From positions 62,001 to 126,000 of the forward strand of contig DATIGE010000047.1 of assembly GCA_035454885.1 (NCBI GenBank): a DNA stretch of 64,000 nt. The letters are read 5' to 3'. Shown one piece after another: positions 8,434-16,313 of the stretch. Under the pieces are notes generated by a model, which saw only the letters and a program-made list of their open reading frames with translations, searched no databases and had not been told where the DNA came from. The first letter of the stretch is position 1. Each line of letters begins with the position of its first letter. Both the position numbers and the translations under genes were made by a program. Source of the stretch: a bacterium (GTDB lineage Bacteria > UBA10199 > JACPAL01 > GCA-016699445).

Positions 8434-9241
8434 TCTGCGGGTGGTTTGCCAGAACCTTTTCCGATTCAGCGGGACCCAGGACGAAAAGGCCCGTGGCCAG
8501 GGCGTCGGCCGTCGTCGATGTCGGGGCGATGACCGTGACGCTTTTCAATCCCATGGCGGGTTTTCGGATTCGAGGGTCGATGATGTGGGCCCCGCGCTCG
8601 TATTGACCCGAGGTCGAGACGGCTTGGTTCTCGGCCTCGATCTCGCAGAGGATTTCGGCGGAGCCCGGTACGTCCGGGTTTCGAATTCCGATCGTCCAGC
8701 GGCCGGAGGCGTAAAGATCCCCCGCGTCAACGAGGAATTTCTTAAAACCGGCCCGCCGCAGAATACGTGACATGGCATCGACGATGTAGCCCTTGGCGAT
8801 CCCTGAGACGCCGATTCGAACGCCGGGACGCAAATAGGCGAGACCCAATTCCGGGATAACGACGACGTCCCGGAACGTAATATTCCTTTTTCGCGACGCG
8901 AAGGTGATGTCGAACGCCCCGTCCGTCATCTCCGAGATCTCCCGCGCGCGGAGAAGGATTTTCGTCATCTCGCGATCGACCGGCACCAGGGCCTTGCCGG
9001 CGTTCCGGTTGAGGAGCGTAGCCTGGCTGCCTTTCCGCCACTCGCTCACCGAATGTTCGAGGCGCCGGGCTTCCGCGAACGCCTTTTCCATGGAGGAGAA
9101 GGCTTTTCCCTTCTTGGACGCGGCGGCCTCGACGGTCATGGTGACTTGGACGTCGCCCATGAGGACTTGGGTGCGGGCGAACGTCGCGGCTTGGAGAGAT
9201 CCCGGGACGAGGAGGAGTGCGAGAAGAAGGGCCCGTCTCAT
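8243..9241 (-). CDS. apbE: FAD:protein FMN transferase (ApbE), C terminus extended antisense into mltG
   Basis: ApbE enzymes covalently attach FMN to a threonine of flavoproteins in the periplasm. The signal peptide is residues 1-18. Family motifs are SVSEWRKGSQATLLNRNAG, SGIAKGYIVDAMSRIL (about residues 145-160), VSTSGQYERGAHIIDPR (about 208-224) and TSTTADALATGLFVLG with the metal-binding Asp/Thr (about 240-255). The expected C terminus is near RAVFVRSD, about residue 275. The frame then runs on for some 60 low-complexity Arg/Ser-rich residues read antisense to mltG. The natural stop may have been lost. The upstream dehydrogenase gene ends 21 bases before this start. Confidence 0.82.
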   Translation of the reverse strand: MRRALLLALLLVPGSLQAATFARTQVLMGDVQVTMTVEAAASKKGKAFSSMEKAFAEARRLEHSVSEWRKGSQATLLNRNAGKALVPVDREMTKILLRAREISEMTDGAFDITFASRKRNITFRDVVVIPELGLAYLRPGVRIGVSGIAKGYIVDAMSRILRRAGFKKFLVDAGDLYASGRWTIGIRNPDVPGSAEILCEIEAENQAVSTSGQYERGAHIIDPRIRKPAMGLKSVTVIAPTSTTADALATGLFVLGPAESEKVLANHPQIRAVFVRSDTSSPPRCAPPESWRNNATRRSWRRSRGTPSSPDTARRESRPLRDSRWASAADPR

Positions 9242-9262
9242 GGCGGGACCAGCTCGTGCTTC

Positions 9263-10774
9263 TTAGGCCCTTTGGTCAAGCGTTTCCTGCGCGCCTTCTC
9301 CATCGTCATCCACGCCCGGAAAGGGGCCGCCGACGGCCCGGCCGTCCCGGACCAGGCGGTTGAAGCGTCGTTTGGCCTCCCGGTCGCGGGCGATTTGGGG
9401 CGCGGTGTGGCTCCGGAAGGACGCAAGGGAGAGTTCCGTCAGGCTCCCGACGCCGACGGCGGCGCGCAAGAGCCCGTCCTCGTTCAGGCCGATTCTTCGG
9501 ACGGTGACCGAAAGGGCGCCCATCTGGTTCGTCTCCGAATCGTTCGGCACGAAAATACCCTTCGACTGCAGGAGAGAGGCCAAGGGCTCGATGGAGCCGC
9601 CGACGGTATCGATGACGTTGTTTGCGGCGCCGATGACGGCCCGGACTTCGGAATTCGCCAGGTACTCGGCGACCTCCTGCGTGATCGGGTGGGGTCCGGC
9701 GTTGGGGGAAAAGATCGTTGTTTCGGGCGCCTGGGCCAGGGCCGAGGACAATTCGGCGACGATCGTAATGTTGTTTTCCTGGACCGCCGAGAGGAGAGCC
9801 GGGTCGATGTCGCTCTTGGCGCCTACCTGCAGAAAGAGGGGAGCCTTGATCCCGTCGCGCCGGGCGGCGGCGAGTTTGTTCACATCGATGTCCATGATGC
9901 CCGAGATGGAATGACCATCCTGCACGGCGAACCGGACCATCGGGGTCCCGACGTTGCCGTAGCCTTGAAAGAAGATGGGCCCCTTGTGACCGCTGAGCAA
10001 TTTTTGCCGCGTCGTTCGGAGAGCCTCATAGACGCCCCGGGCCGTCAAAGGGCTCGGGTCGCCCATGCCGGCGTAGGTGGGGAAGAGATGGTCTTTGGCC
10101 CCCATGAAATTAAAGGGCGCGATCTCCGAGAAATAGGTGCAGAGACCAGGCGTCATGTTTTGATCGGAACCGCTGATGTAGATCCCGAGCTCGCGAGCCA
10201 CCGAGGCCGTGACCGCCACGGCGTCGCGACGGCCTTTTTCGCTTGCAGGATGAGAGGCCGTAGCCTTGCCCCCGCCCAAGTTGGTGAGGACGGGGTGGCC
10301 GATCGCTTCCAGGTTGGCGTCGATGAACTGCCACTTGGTCGTCATCGCCGTGGACTTGCGGACGACGTCGGCGATGAGCGCCGCCTCCGACTTGTTTTCG
10401 CGCGGGTCGTCGCTGAAGAGCATGATGCCGCCGAGGCACTGGAAGGCGCCGTTTTGGATCGCATTCCACTCGTTCCGGATCGCGCCGTGCAGGAAGATGG
10501 CGCCCAGGACCTGGGCCTCTTGGTTCCGGTAGAGGACGAGGCCGAGCCCGTTCTCCCACAGAGGCGTCAGGGCGGGGGCCAGGGCGGCGCCGAGGTCCGC
10601 GGCGCGCGGCAAGAAAAGGACCTCCGTACCGCTGGAAATCCGGGTCGGCGTGAATCCGTCCGCGGGGTTTTCCATCGTGGCGAGATTCGGGAGAACGCCG
10701 CTTTGAAAGGTGTGGGCGGCGAAGAGATCCTGGATGAGGGGGGACCGGAACGCGGGAACGGCACCGACGGCCAT
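9263..10774 (-). CDS. Glu/Leu/Phe/Val dehydrogenase family protein
   Basis: A 503-residue oxidoreductase related to NAD(P)-dependent amino-acid dehydrogenases. Visible elements are TNLGGGKATA (about residues 165-174, the substrate Lys region), SGSDQNMTPG in place of the usual PAPDVxT motif, the Rossmann loop FFQGYGNVGTPM (about 270-281) and VIGAANNVID (about 385-394), close to the canonical GAANN. An N-terminal extension of about 60 residues precedes the catalytic region. Substrate cannot be fixed from sequence: the family part is clear, but divergence around the lysines makes glutamate only one possibility. It precedes apbE in the same orientation. The ATG follows AGGAGG. Confidence 0.78.
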   Translation of the reverse strand: MAVGAVPAFRSPLIQDLFAAHTFQSGVLPNLATMENPADGFTPTRISSGTEVLFLPRAADLGAALAPALTPLWENGLGLVLYRNQEAQVLGAIFLHGAIRNEWNAIQNGAFQCLGGIMLFSDDPRENKSEAALIADVVRKSTAMTTKWQFIDANLEAIGHPVLTNLGGGKATASHPASEKGRRDAVAVTASVARELGIYISGSDQNMTPGLCTYFSEIAPFNFMGAKDHLFPTYAGMGDPSPLTARGVYEALRTTRQKLLSGHKGPIFFQGYGNVGTPMVRFAVQDGHSISGIMDIDVNKLAAARRDGIKAPLFLQVGAKSDIDPALLSAVQENNITIVAELSSALAQAPETTIFSPNAGPHPITQEVAEYLANSEVRAVIGAANNVIDTVGGSIEPLASLLQSKGIFVPNDSETNQMGALSVTVRRIGLNEDGLLRAAVGVGSLTELSLASFRSHTAPQIARDREAKRRFNRLVRDGRAVGGPFPGVDDDGEGAQETLDQRA

Positions 10775-10890
10775 GGCAACCTCCTATGAGATTGCCGGTT
10801 CCTTCGCACATCTTTGGATTCGGTTGCGAGGATTTTTGTCCTCTTTTGCCTTATTTCTGAAAAACAGCGGCGGGGGAAGGGCTCAAACAC

Positions 10891-10907
10891 AACCTATTAT
10901 TTAGGTT
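10891..10907. promoter_or_regulatory. Inverted repeat AACCTA-N5-TAGGTT, candidate operator
   Basis: Perfect six-base arms separated by five A/T bases, 34 bases before the winged-helix gene and in an AT-rich patch where a promoter would sit. Placement suits autoregulation by the winged-helix protein. This is inference. Confidence 0.5.
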
Positions 10908-10940
10908 GAAAAAAGAAAGATCGCGTGCCAAGGTGAGCGA

Positions 10941-11384
10941 GTGCTGGAAATCCTCTTCGGAAATAGGACGGCGGCCAAAATCCTCCTCTTTCTCGAAAGA
11001 TACGGGGAAGCTCATGCTTGGGCATTGTCCGGGCATCTTCATATCCCCCTGAATATGGTTCAGAAGCAGCTCGAGCGATTTGCGCGCGCGGGGATTCTGG
11101 AGAGCCGCTTTCAGGGCAGGCGGAAAGTCTACTCCTGGAATCGGGAGTATCCCCTTCTAAAGGAATTGAGGCTCGTACTCAGAAAAGGGCAGGAGGGAAG
11201 CTCCGATCCCGCCGATGGGAGTCATCTTTCGCTCCAAGAGCGTGTCTGGCAGTCGGAGGCGCTGATTCGAGAGGCGGAAGCCGTGAATCCGCGCCATCGT
11301 CCCGTCCCCTTCACCAAGTCCTTCGACAGTTTTGCATCCTATGAGCGTTGGAGAAAAAGACAAAACAACCCCTGGCTTGTTTAA
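10941..11384 (+). CDS. Winged-helix DNA-binding protein, partner of the nucleotidyltransferase
   Basis: A 147-residue protein whose first 80 residues form an ArsR-like winged helix: ILFGNRTAAKILLFLERYG, then HIPLNMVQKQLERFARAGILESR as recognition helix and wing, then GRRKVYSWNREYPL. The remaining 65 residues are charged and end SYERWRKRQNNPWLV. The GTG start follows AAGGTG. The next gene starts inside it (44-base overlap), indicating one transcript. Such regulator/nucleotidyltransferase pairs are common in toxin-antitoxin or abortive-infection loci. Here it would be the regulator or antitoxin. Confidence 0.7.
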   Translation: MLEILFGNRTAAKILLFLERYGEAHAWALSGHLHIPLNMVQKQLERFARAGILESRFQGRRKVYSWNREYPLLKELRLVLRKGQEGSSDPADGSHLSLQERVWQSEALIREAEAVNPRHRPVPFTKSFDSFASYERWRKRQNNPWLV

Positions 11385-11835
11385 AGGGTCCCGTTTGGTC
11401 GAGGTGTGCCGTCTTCTCAACGAGGCCGGGGCGCGCTATCTCGTCGTCGGCGGGCATGCCTGTAACTTGCACGGCCTGATCCGCGCCACCAAGGATATCG
11501 ACCTCCTGATTCCGAAAGACGAGACGAACACGGAGGCGGTCCTGAAAGCCCTCAAAGGATTGACCTGGGGCATCGCGGGCGAGCTTGACGCCGCCGAAGT
11601 GACGAAGAAGACGTTCACGATCATCGGGGACACCCCGCGCGTCGACCTGCTGACCGTCGCCCACCGCGTTAAATACGCGCACGCGGAGCCCAAGTCCCTG
11701 ACGGCGAAGATCGAAGGCGTCAAAATCCACTATGTCGATCTGGAGACCTTGCTCGAGACGAAAAAAACGGGCCGCCTCCAAGACGAGGCGGACATCGAGC
11801 GTTTGAGACAAATCGCCGGCAAAAGGGACCGCTGA
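11341..11835 (+). CDS. Nucleotidyltransferase-fold protein (AbiEii/MNT-like), candidate toxin
   Basis: A 164-residue protein with the minimal nucleotidyltransferase signature: GARYLVVGGHACNLHGLIRATKDIDLLI, where GG and the D-x-D of KDIDLL form the catalytic core (about residues 22-48), and a third acidic candidate in RVDLLTV (about 100). LETLLETKKTGRLQDEADIERL near the end is typical of this group. The ATG at 11341 is assumed; a TTG at 11332 is possible. It overlaps the winged-helix gene by 44 bases. It may transfer nucleotides to RNA or protein as in AbiE/MenT systems. The target is unknown. Confidence 0.7.
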   Translation: MSVGEKDKTTPGLFKGSRLVEVCRLLNEAGARYLVVGGHACNLHGLIRATKDIDLLIPKDETNTEAVLKALKGLTWGIAGELDAAEVTKKTFTIIGDTPRVDLLTVAHRVKYAHAEPKSLTAKIEGVKIHYVDLETLLETKKTGRLQDEADIERLRQIAGKRDR

Positions 11836-11894
11836 ACGTCCGTTGCATTCTTATCACGCAGCAACTCTCCCGCCGTTTCGACGAAGGAGCCGCC

Positions 11895-13166
11895 ATGACC
11901 CCCGTTTTCTTTCCTCTGGGAGCCACCTCAAGCTCTGCATGGATCCCTCTGGAAACGTTGACGACGCTGGCGTTGCAGGCGGAAGAAATGATCCGGCAAG
12001 ACCGGGCCGCCTGTCTCCACGCCTTGCTCGAGGGGCACGGTGTCCCGCCGAGCGAACAAGGGCGGGCCGTTCGCGAGCTGGCGGTTGGGTTCTCCCTCTT
12101 TCGGGCCTTCGACGCTTATCGGCGCCATTTGACGGGAGAAAGGCCCTTGGAAAATCCGCCGATCGAGATCGAGCAGATCGAGCGCGTTGCGCGTCACGTC
12201 GCCGAGGCGGGGCTCGAAGAGGCTCTCGCGGCGGCGGAAAAGGAGAGAAACAATGAGAATTATGAGTATGAGTTGATCTACATCGTCCGCGATTTCGTCA
12301 AAGGCGGATATGCCCACCGGGCTCGGGAGATCCTTGAGGTGGCCGTCGCCGCCTGTTGGACGGGGGAGTGGGAAAACGAGTTAGGAGGGGATTTCACGTG
12401 GGATCGCCGGATCGGAATCCTCGGTCAGGTCGCGAATCAAGTCGCGGAATTCGGCCTGGTCGGTCGGCCGTCGGAGATGTTTAATTTCCTTCTCGCAAGG
12501 GCGGAGGATGCTTCTCTTCGTTCTCGGGCTCTTCTTGAACTTGCCGCCGAACTTTTTCCCGGAAATGAGTCGCAGTCCTCGGCATCCCATTTCGCTTTCA
12601 GAATGTGTGCTTCGGAAGAGCATGCTTCCGAGTCGATCGATCTTTTTCTGGCCGCCTGCGAGGAGGTCGCTCGCGTGGGCGAATCCAGCACCGGATTTGC
12701 AGCGACCGTCTTCCTCATTGCAGCTCACTCCCCCGGTGAACGGGATGCTGAGCTGTTGGATCGAGCGGCGTCCGTCGCGCGCCGGATCAAGAATCCGGCC
12801 GATCGCTTCTACGCTCAAGAAGAGATGGCGCACAGACTGGCGGAATACGGTCATGACGATCGCGCAAAGAAAGTGCTGGAAGAGGCTTTCGAGTCCTTTT
12901 TGGAGGGCTATTTCGACGGCGCCCTTTACATGTTCGAGGACGCCGCGGCCATTCTTTGCGACTTCACGTTACTTATGACTGCGCTCGGAGATCCCGATCG
13001 GGCGATGGAACTCTCAGAGAAAGCCATCGAAAAGCTGGAAACGTTCGGCTCTTCCGATCTCGCCGAGGAGATCCGGGCAGAGCTCGCCTACCATCTTGAA
13101 GAGGCGGGACGCGATGATCTTGCTGAAAAAATTCGAGCTGCTATTCCTGAAAACACGCCGCGGTGA
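11895..13166 (+). CDS. Alpha-helical repeat protein of unknown function
   Basis: A 423-residue soluble protein with no signal peptide or membrane segment. From about residue 90 to the end it is built of paired amphipathic helices with TPR-like spacing, for example YAHRAREILEVAVAA, RAKKVLEEAFESF and DRAMELSEKAIEKLETF. I do not recognise a family or catalytic motif. AAGGAG precedes the ATG. It lies 59 bases after the nucleotidyltransferase gene, so it may belong to the same unit. Its last 26 bases overlap the convergent ApbE-like gene. Confidence 0.7.
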   Translation: MTPVFFPLGATSSSAWIPLETLTTLALQAEEMIRQDRAACLHALLEGHGVPPSEQGRAVRELAVGFSLFRAFDAYRRHLTGERPLENPPIEIEQIERVARHVAEAGLEEALAAAEKERNNENYEYELIYIVRDFVKGGYAHRAREILEVAVAACWTGEWENELGGDFTWDRRIGILGQVANQVAEFGLVGRPSEMFNFLLARAEDASLRSRALLELAAELFPGNESQSSASHFAFRMCASEEHASESIDLFLAACEEVARVGESSTGFAATVFLIAAHSPGERDAELLDRAASVARRIKNPADRFYAQEEMAHRLAEYGHDDRAKKVLEEAFESFLEGYFDGALYMFEDAAAILCDFTLLMTALGDPDRAMELSEKAIEKLETFGSSDLAEEIRAELAYHLEEAGRDDLAEKIRAAIPENTPR

Positions 13167-14028
13167 CGTCGCCCACGATGTGGATCTTGCCGTTCCGGTC
13201 CTCCAAGATGACGCCGAAGCCGGGCTCGGGGATGGAGGCGAACATCGTCCGGGCGTTCTCCCGGCCGGAAAAGAGGCCGGCCTTGGCCAAGGCCGACGCG
13301 TTGGTGGCGTTCCGGGCGATGACAGTCACGCTTTGGAGATCGGTCCGCGAATTCGGAAAGAGGCGCGTGTCGGCCGTGGCGATGCTGGAGGCCTCGAGCG
13401 ACACGCGGCAGAGTCCCTTGCCGGAACCGTTCGGGTCGGCCACGTTGAGCCTCCAGTAATCCTGGCCATCACGGCCCATGGTGCGGAACACCGGGCCCGA
13501 CTGGATCATGAAGTCGCCGTACCCCTCCGACTTGAGCGTGCCCGCCATGCGGTCGACGACGTAGCCGTTCCGGATGCCGCTGAAGTCGACCCAGGCCTTT
13601 TTCTCCAGCTGGACTTCCCCGCGACCGAAGTCGACCTGCAGCGTCGCGGTCTTTTTCCCTGACGTCTGGACGACGTCGAAGAGACCGTGTGTCCACTCCG
13701 AGATCTGCATGCAGACGCGCAGCAGGGTCAGCATCGCGCCGCTCACCTTCACCTTTTCCTTGCCCGCGCCCTTGTTGATCCGCCCGAGCTCGCCCGAAGA
13801 TTTTTGATCCAGGTCCTTGTAGAGGCGCTTCGCCTCGTCAAAGGCCTTGCGGATCGCCTTGTCGGGCGGCGATTTCGCCCCCGATGCCGGATGGACCTGG
13901 ACCGCGGCGTTCACGCCCTGGGCGATCGCGTCCGTCTTGACGGTCTTGGCGGCAGGGGAGGCCGTGGACGCCGAACCGAGAGTCCAAAGCCCAAGAAACA
14001 ACGTCATGAAAAGGAGCCGAATGTGCAC
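13141..14028 (-). CDS. Degenerate ApbE-family paralogue, probably catalytically dead
   Basis: About 295 residues with an N-terminal signal (GTG start at 14028 chosen because it gives charged residues, a hydrophobic core and an A-S-A site; TTG 14088 and ATG 14007 are alternatives). The order of blocks matches ApbE, but key residues are changed. The SGIAKGY lysine block is SGIRNGYVVD, the glycine/acid motif is QSGPVF, and the metal-binding D-A-x-A-T block is ATNASALAKAG, lacking Asp and Thr. The ApbE at 8243-9241 retains these. It may bind flavin or metal without transferring FMN. A Fur-like box lies about 150 bases upstream. Confidence 0.7.
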   Translation of the reverse strand: MHIRLLFMTLFLGLWTLGSASTASPAAKTVKTDAIAQGVNAAVQVHPASGAKSPPDKAIRKAFDEAKRLYKDLDQKSSGELGRINKGAGKEKVKVSGAMLTLLRVCMQISEWTHGLFDVVQTSGKKTATLQVDFGRGEVQLEKKAWVDFSGIRNGYVVDRMAGTLKSEGYGDFMIQSGPVFRTMGRDGQDYWRLNVADPNGSGKGLCRVSLEASSIATADTRLFPNSRTDLQSVTVIARNATNASALAKAGLFSGRENARTMFASIPEPGFGVILEDRNGKIHIVGDVTAACFQE

Positions 14029-14174
14029 GTAGTAATTGTAGCAAGAATGAGGGAATAGCGGAACGGCCGCGATAAGATAGGGCACCAAGCCGCGCTTTAG
14101 GACATGGGCCCGGCGCGATTCTTGTCATGTTGATCCGGCCGTGCCGACGCGCTCGCGGTCGTTATTTTCATTTT

Positions 14175-14193
14175 GATAATGATTATCATTTTG
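14175..14193. promoter_or_regulatory. Fur-like box between ApbE-like gene and acyl-CoA ligase
   Basis: GATAATGATTATCATTTTG matches the classical 19-base Fur consensus at 16 positions, counting the symmetric centre as free to vary. It sits in an AT-rich patch between divergent genes, 69 bases before the ligase start. Iron (or zinc) regulation of one or both genes is inferred. Confidence 0.65.
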
Positions 14194-14261
14194 ATAGCAA
14201 AACAAGTGACGTCTTTCTGACCCACCCCTAGAAAAATCAGCGGGATAGCTCCCCTAAGAAG

Positions 14262-16133
14262 ATGGTCTCGCTCCTGCATCGAATGAAAAGGATCCAGGGC
14301 TCGATTGAGGCCTCCATGACGGAAGGCGACATTTTTTCCCGGTTGAGCAAGACCGCACGACGCTTCCCCCATCGTCAGGCGATCGGATTTTTCCGCGGCG
14401 GTCACCTCCAGTACTGGACCTACCGGGAATTCCTCGAGGAGGTGAAATTGGCCGCGCTGGGGCTCTGGTCCCTGGGGTTCCGGCGCGGGGATCGCTTTGC
14501 GTTTCTCGCCCCGAATTCCGCCGAGTGGGCCGTCCTGGATTTTGCCGCCTTTCGCCTGGGGTTAGTGACCGTCCCCATCCATACCACCCTTTCGGCGGGA
14601 CAGATCCGCCACCTGCTGCTCTTTTCGGGCGCCAAGGGCCTGGTCTTGGGCCGCGGGGGCGCCCTGGAGGGTTTCCAGGTCCTCTGTTCCCTCCTGGCCG
14701 GCCTCGCACCGAGGCTGCCGGGACTGATCCGCAGCGAATTCCCACGATTGAAGCATATTTTTTTCCTCGAAGACCTGCCCGTGTTGATGGAGGGTCAAAA
14801 GAGGGCGATCAGTTTTTTCTTTGGCGAGATCCTGGACCGGGGAAGGAAGTTGCGTGACCGGAATCCGTCATTACCGGAAGGCCCCCGGCCGGAGGATCTG
14901 GCCAGCATCTGTTATACCTCCGGCACGACGGGCGAGATGAAGGGCGTCATGCTCACGCACCGGAATCTCCTCAGCAATGCCCTGGCCTGCACCGAGGCGA
15001 CCGGCGGAAATCGCGACGACGTCCACCTGGCCACTCTCCCCTTGAGCCACGCCTTCGAGCACACCTGCGGTCTCCTCATGCACCTCTTCATGGGTGCGAC
15101 CGTGGTCATCGGACGGGGACCCGCCTATTTGATGGAGGACCTCCAGGCCGCGCGGCCGACCCTGACGGCGGCGGTCCCGCGCATGTTGGAGAAGATCTGT
15201 CTGGCCCTTAAGGAAAAATTGTCCAGAAAAGGCCGGCTCGCCGCGGGCCTCTTCCATTTCAGCCTCAAGAGGACCCGGCTCTACCGGGAATGGAGCGAGG
15301 CGAAGAACCCGCTGCGCGCCATCGTCTTCCTGGAGAACCACCTGGCCGACCGCATCTTCTACCAGAAAATCCGGGATGCCTTCGGCGGGCGTCTGAAGAA
15401 GATCGTTTGCGGTGGCGCACCGTTGGATCCCCACATCGCCGGTTTTTTCCTCGACGTGGGGATCAAGGTCCAAGAGGGCTACGGCCTCACTGAGCACGCG
15501 CCGACCATCGCCGTGAATCCCTTTCACCGGTTGAAATTGGGTTCCGTGGGAAAGCCCCTTCCTCAGGTGGATGTCCGCATCGGGGAGGAGAACGAGATCC
15601 TCGTCCGCGGTCCCTGCGTCATGAAAGGTTATGAGAAAAACCCGAAAGAGACCTCCCGGGTCCTAGACGGGGACGGTTGGCTGCACACCGGGGACCAGGG
15701 ATTCCTGGACGAGGAGGGCTACCTGTTCGTGCGCGGGCGATTGAAGGAGATGATCGTGACCGGTTATGGCAAGAACGTGTATCCGGCCCCCATCGAGCAG
15801 GCGATTCAAAGAAGCCCCTACGTCAAGCAGGCCATGGTCGTGGGCGAGGGCAGGCCTTATCTCGTCGCCCTGGTGGTGCCGGACAGGGAACACCTCAAGG
15901 CCAGCGGGATCGAAGGGAACGGCCATTCGGGAGGCCATCTCCAGCGCCTCCTGTTGGAGCAGATCACGCGTTTCACGTCGGACTTCGCCGAACACGAAAG
16001 GGTCAAAAAGGTCCTCGTGATCCCCGAGGCGTTTTCCGAGACGAACGACCTTCTCACGCCGACCCTCAAGCTAAGGCGGCCCAAGATCGAAGACGTTTAT
16101 CGGGCCGGGATTGATTCCCTCTATCGAGTCTAG
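14262..16133 (+). CDS. Long-chain acyl-CoA synthetase (AMP-forming)
   Basis: A 623-residue ANL-superfamily ligase that activates fatty acids with ATP and CoA. The P-loop-like A3 motif CYTSGTTGEMKGVMLTH lies at about residues 220-236, the A5 motif GYGLTEHAP at about 407-415, the A7 motif TGDQGF at about 476-481, and A8 GRLKEMIVTGYGKNVYP at about 492-508. This layout matches FadD15-like long-chain ligases. The A10 lysine (TPTLKLRR) is present. Starts at 14262, 14286 and 14316 are possible; the last has GAGG upstream. It is preceded by a Fur-like box and followed directly by a displaced uvrA tail. Confidence 0.88.
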   Translation: MVSLLHRMKRIQGSIEASMTEGDIFSRLSKTARRFPHRQAIGFFRGGHLQYWTYREFLEEVKLAALGLWSLGFRRGDRFAFLAPNSAEWAVLDFAAFRLGLVTVPIHTTLSAGQIRHLLLFSGAKGLVLGRGGALEGFQVLCSLLAGLAPRLPGLIRSEFPRLKHIFFLEDLPVLMEGQKRAISFFFGEILDRGRKLRDRNPSLPEGPRPEDLASICYTSGTTGEMKGVMLTHRNLLSNALACTEATGGNRDDVHLATLPLSHAFEHTCGLLMHLFMGATVVIGRGPAYLMEDLQAARPTLTAAVPRMLEKICLALKEKLSRKGRLAAGLFHFSLKRTRLYREWSEAKNPLRAIVFLENHLADRIFYQKIRDAFGGRLKKIVCGGAPLDPHIAGFFLDVGIKVQEGYGLTEHAPTIAVNPFHRLKLGSVGKPLPQVDVRIGEENEILVRGPCVMKGYEKNPKETSRVLDGDGWLHTGDQGFLDEEGYLFVRGRLKEMIVTGYGKNVYPAPIEQAIQRSPYVKQAMVVGEGRPYLVALVVPDREHLKASGIEGNGHSGGHLQRLLLEQITRFTSDFAEHERVKKVLVIPEAFSETNDLLTPTLKLRRPKIEDVYRAGIDSLYRV

Positions 16134-16134
16134 G

Positions 16135-16257
16135 AACCCCAAAATCGGATTTTCTTCCTCCCATTCCCGATTGTTTCTGGTCTTGAGCTTGAAACCGGCT
16201 CAGACGGCCTTTGCCACGGAGGTTCGCGAGGGTTTGTCCGCCAGGGCCTTTTTGAGA
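16135..16257 (-). repeat. Displaced copy of the uvrA 3' end (copy C)
   Basis: About 123 bases closely matching 19377-19500. On the minus strand it encodes [18 protein letters not shown] then TGA, almost identical to the UvrA C terminus, followed by the same 3' flank. The match starts two bases after the ligase stop codon. No open gene is attached to it. In the integration model this is the original uvrA end left beside its original neighbour. Confidence 0.85.
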
Positions 16258-16313
16258 AGAGACGTCCGCGGCGACCTCTCGTCCCGAGGTTTATGGACTT
16301 GGTTTTGCGGTCC

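Noticed and set aside
14097-14262. A small gene in the gap holding the Fur-like box
   Set aside because: Frames here are short, lack ribosome sites and are AT-rich in a way that suits a promoter region.
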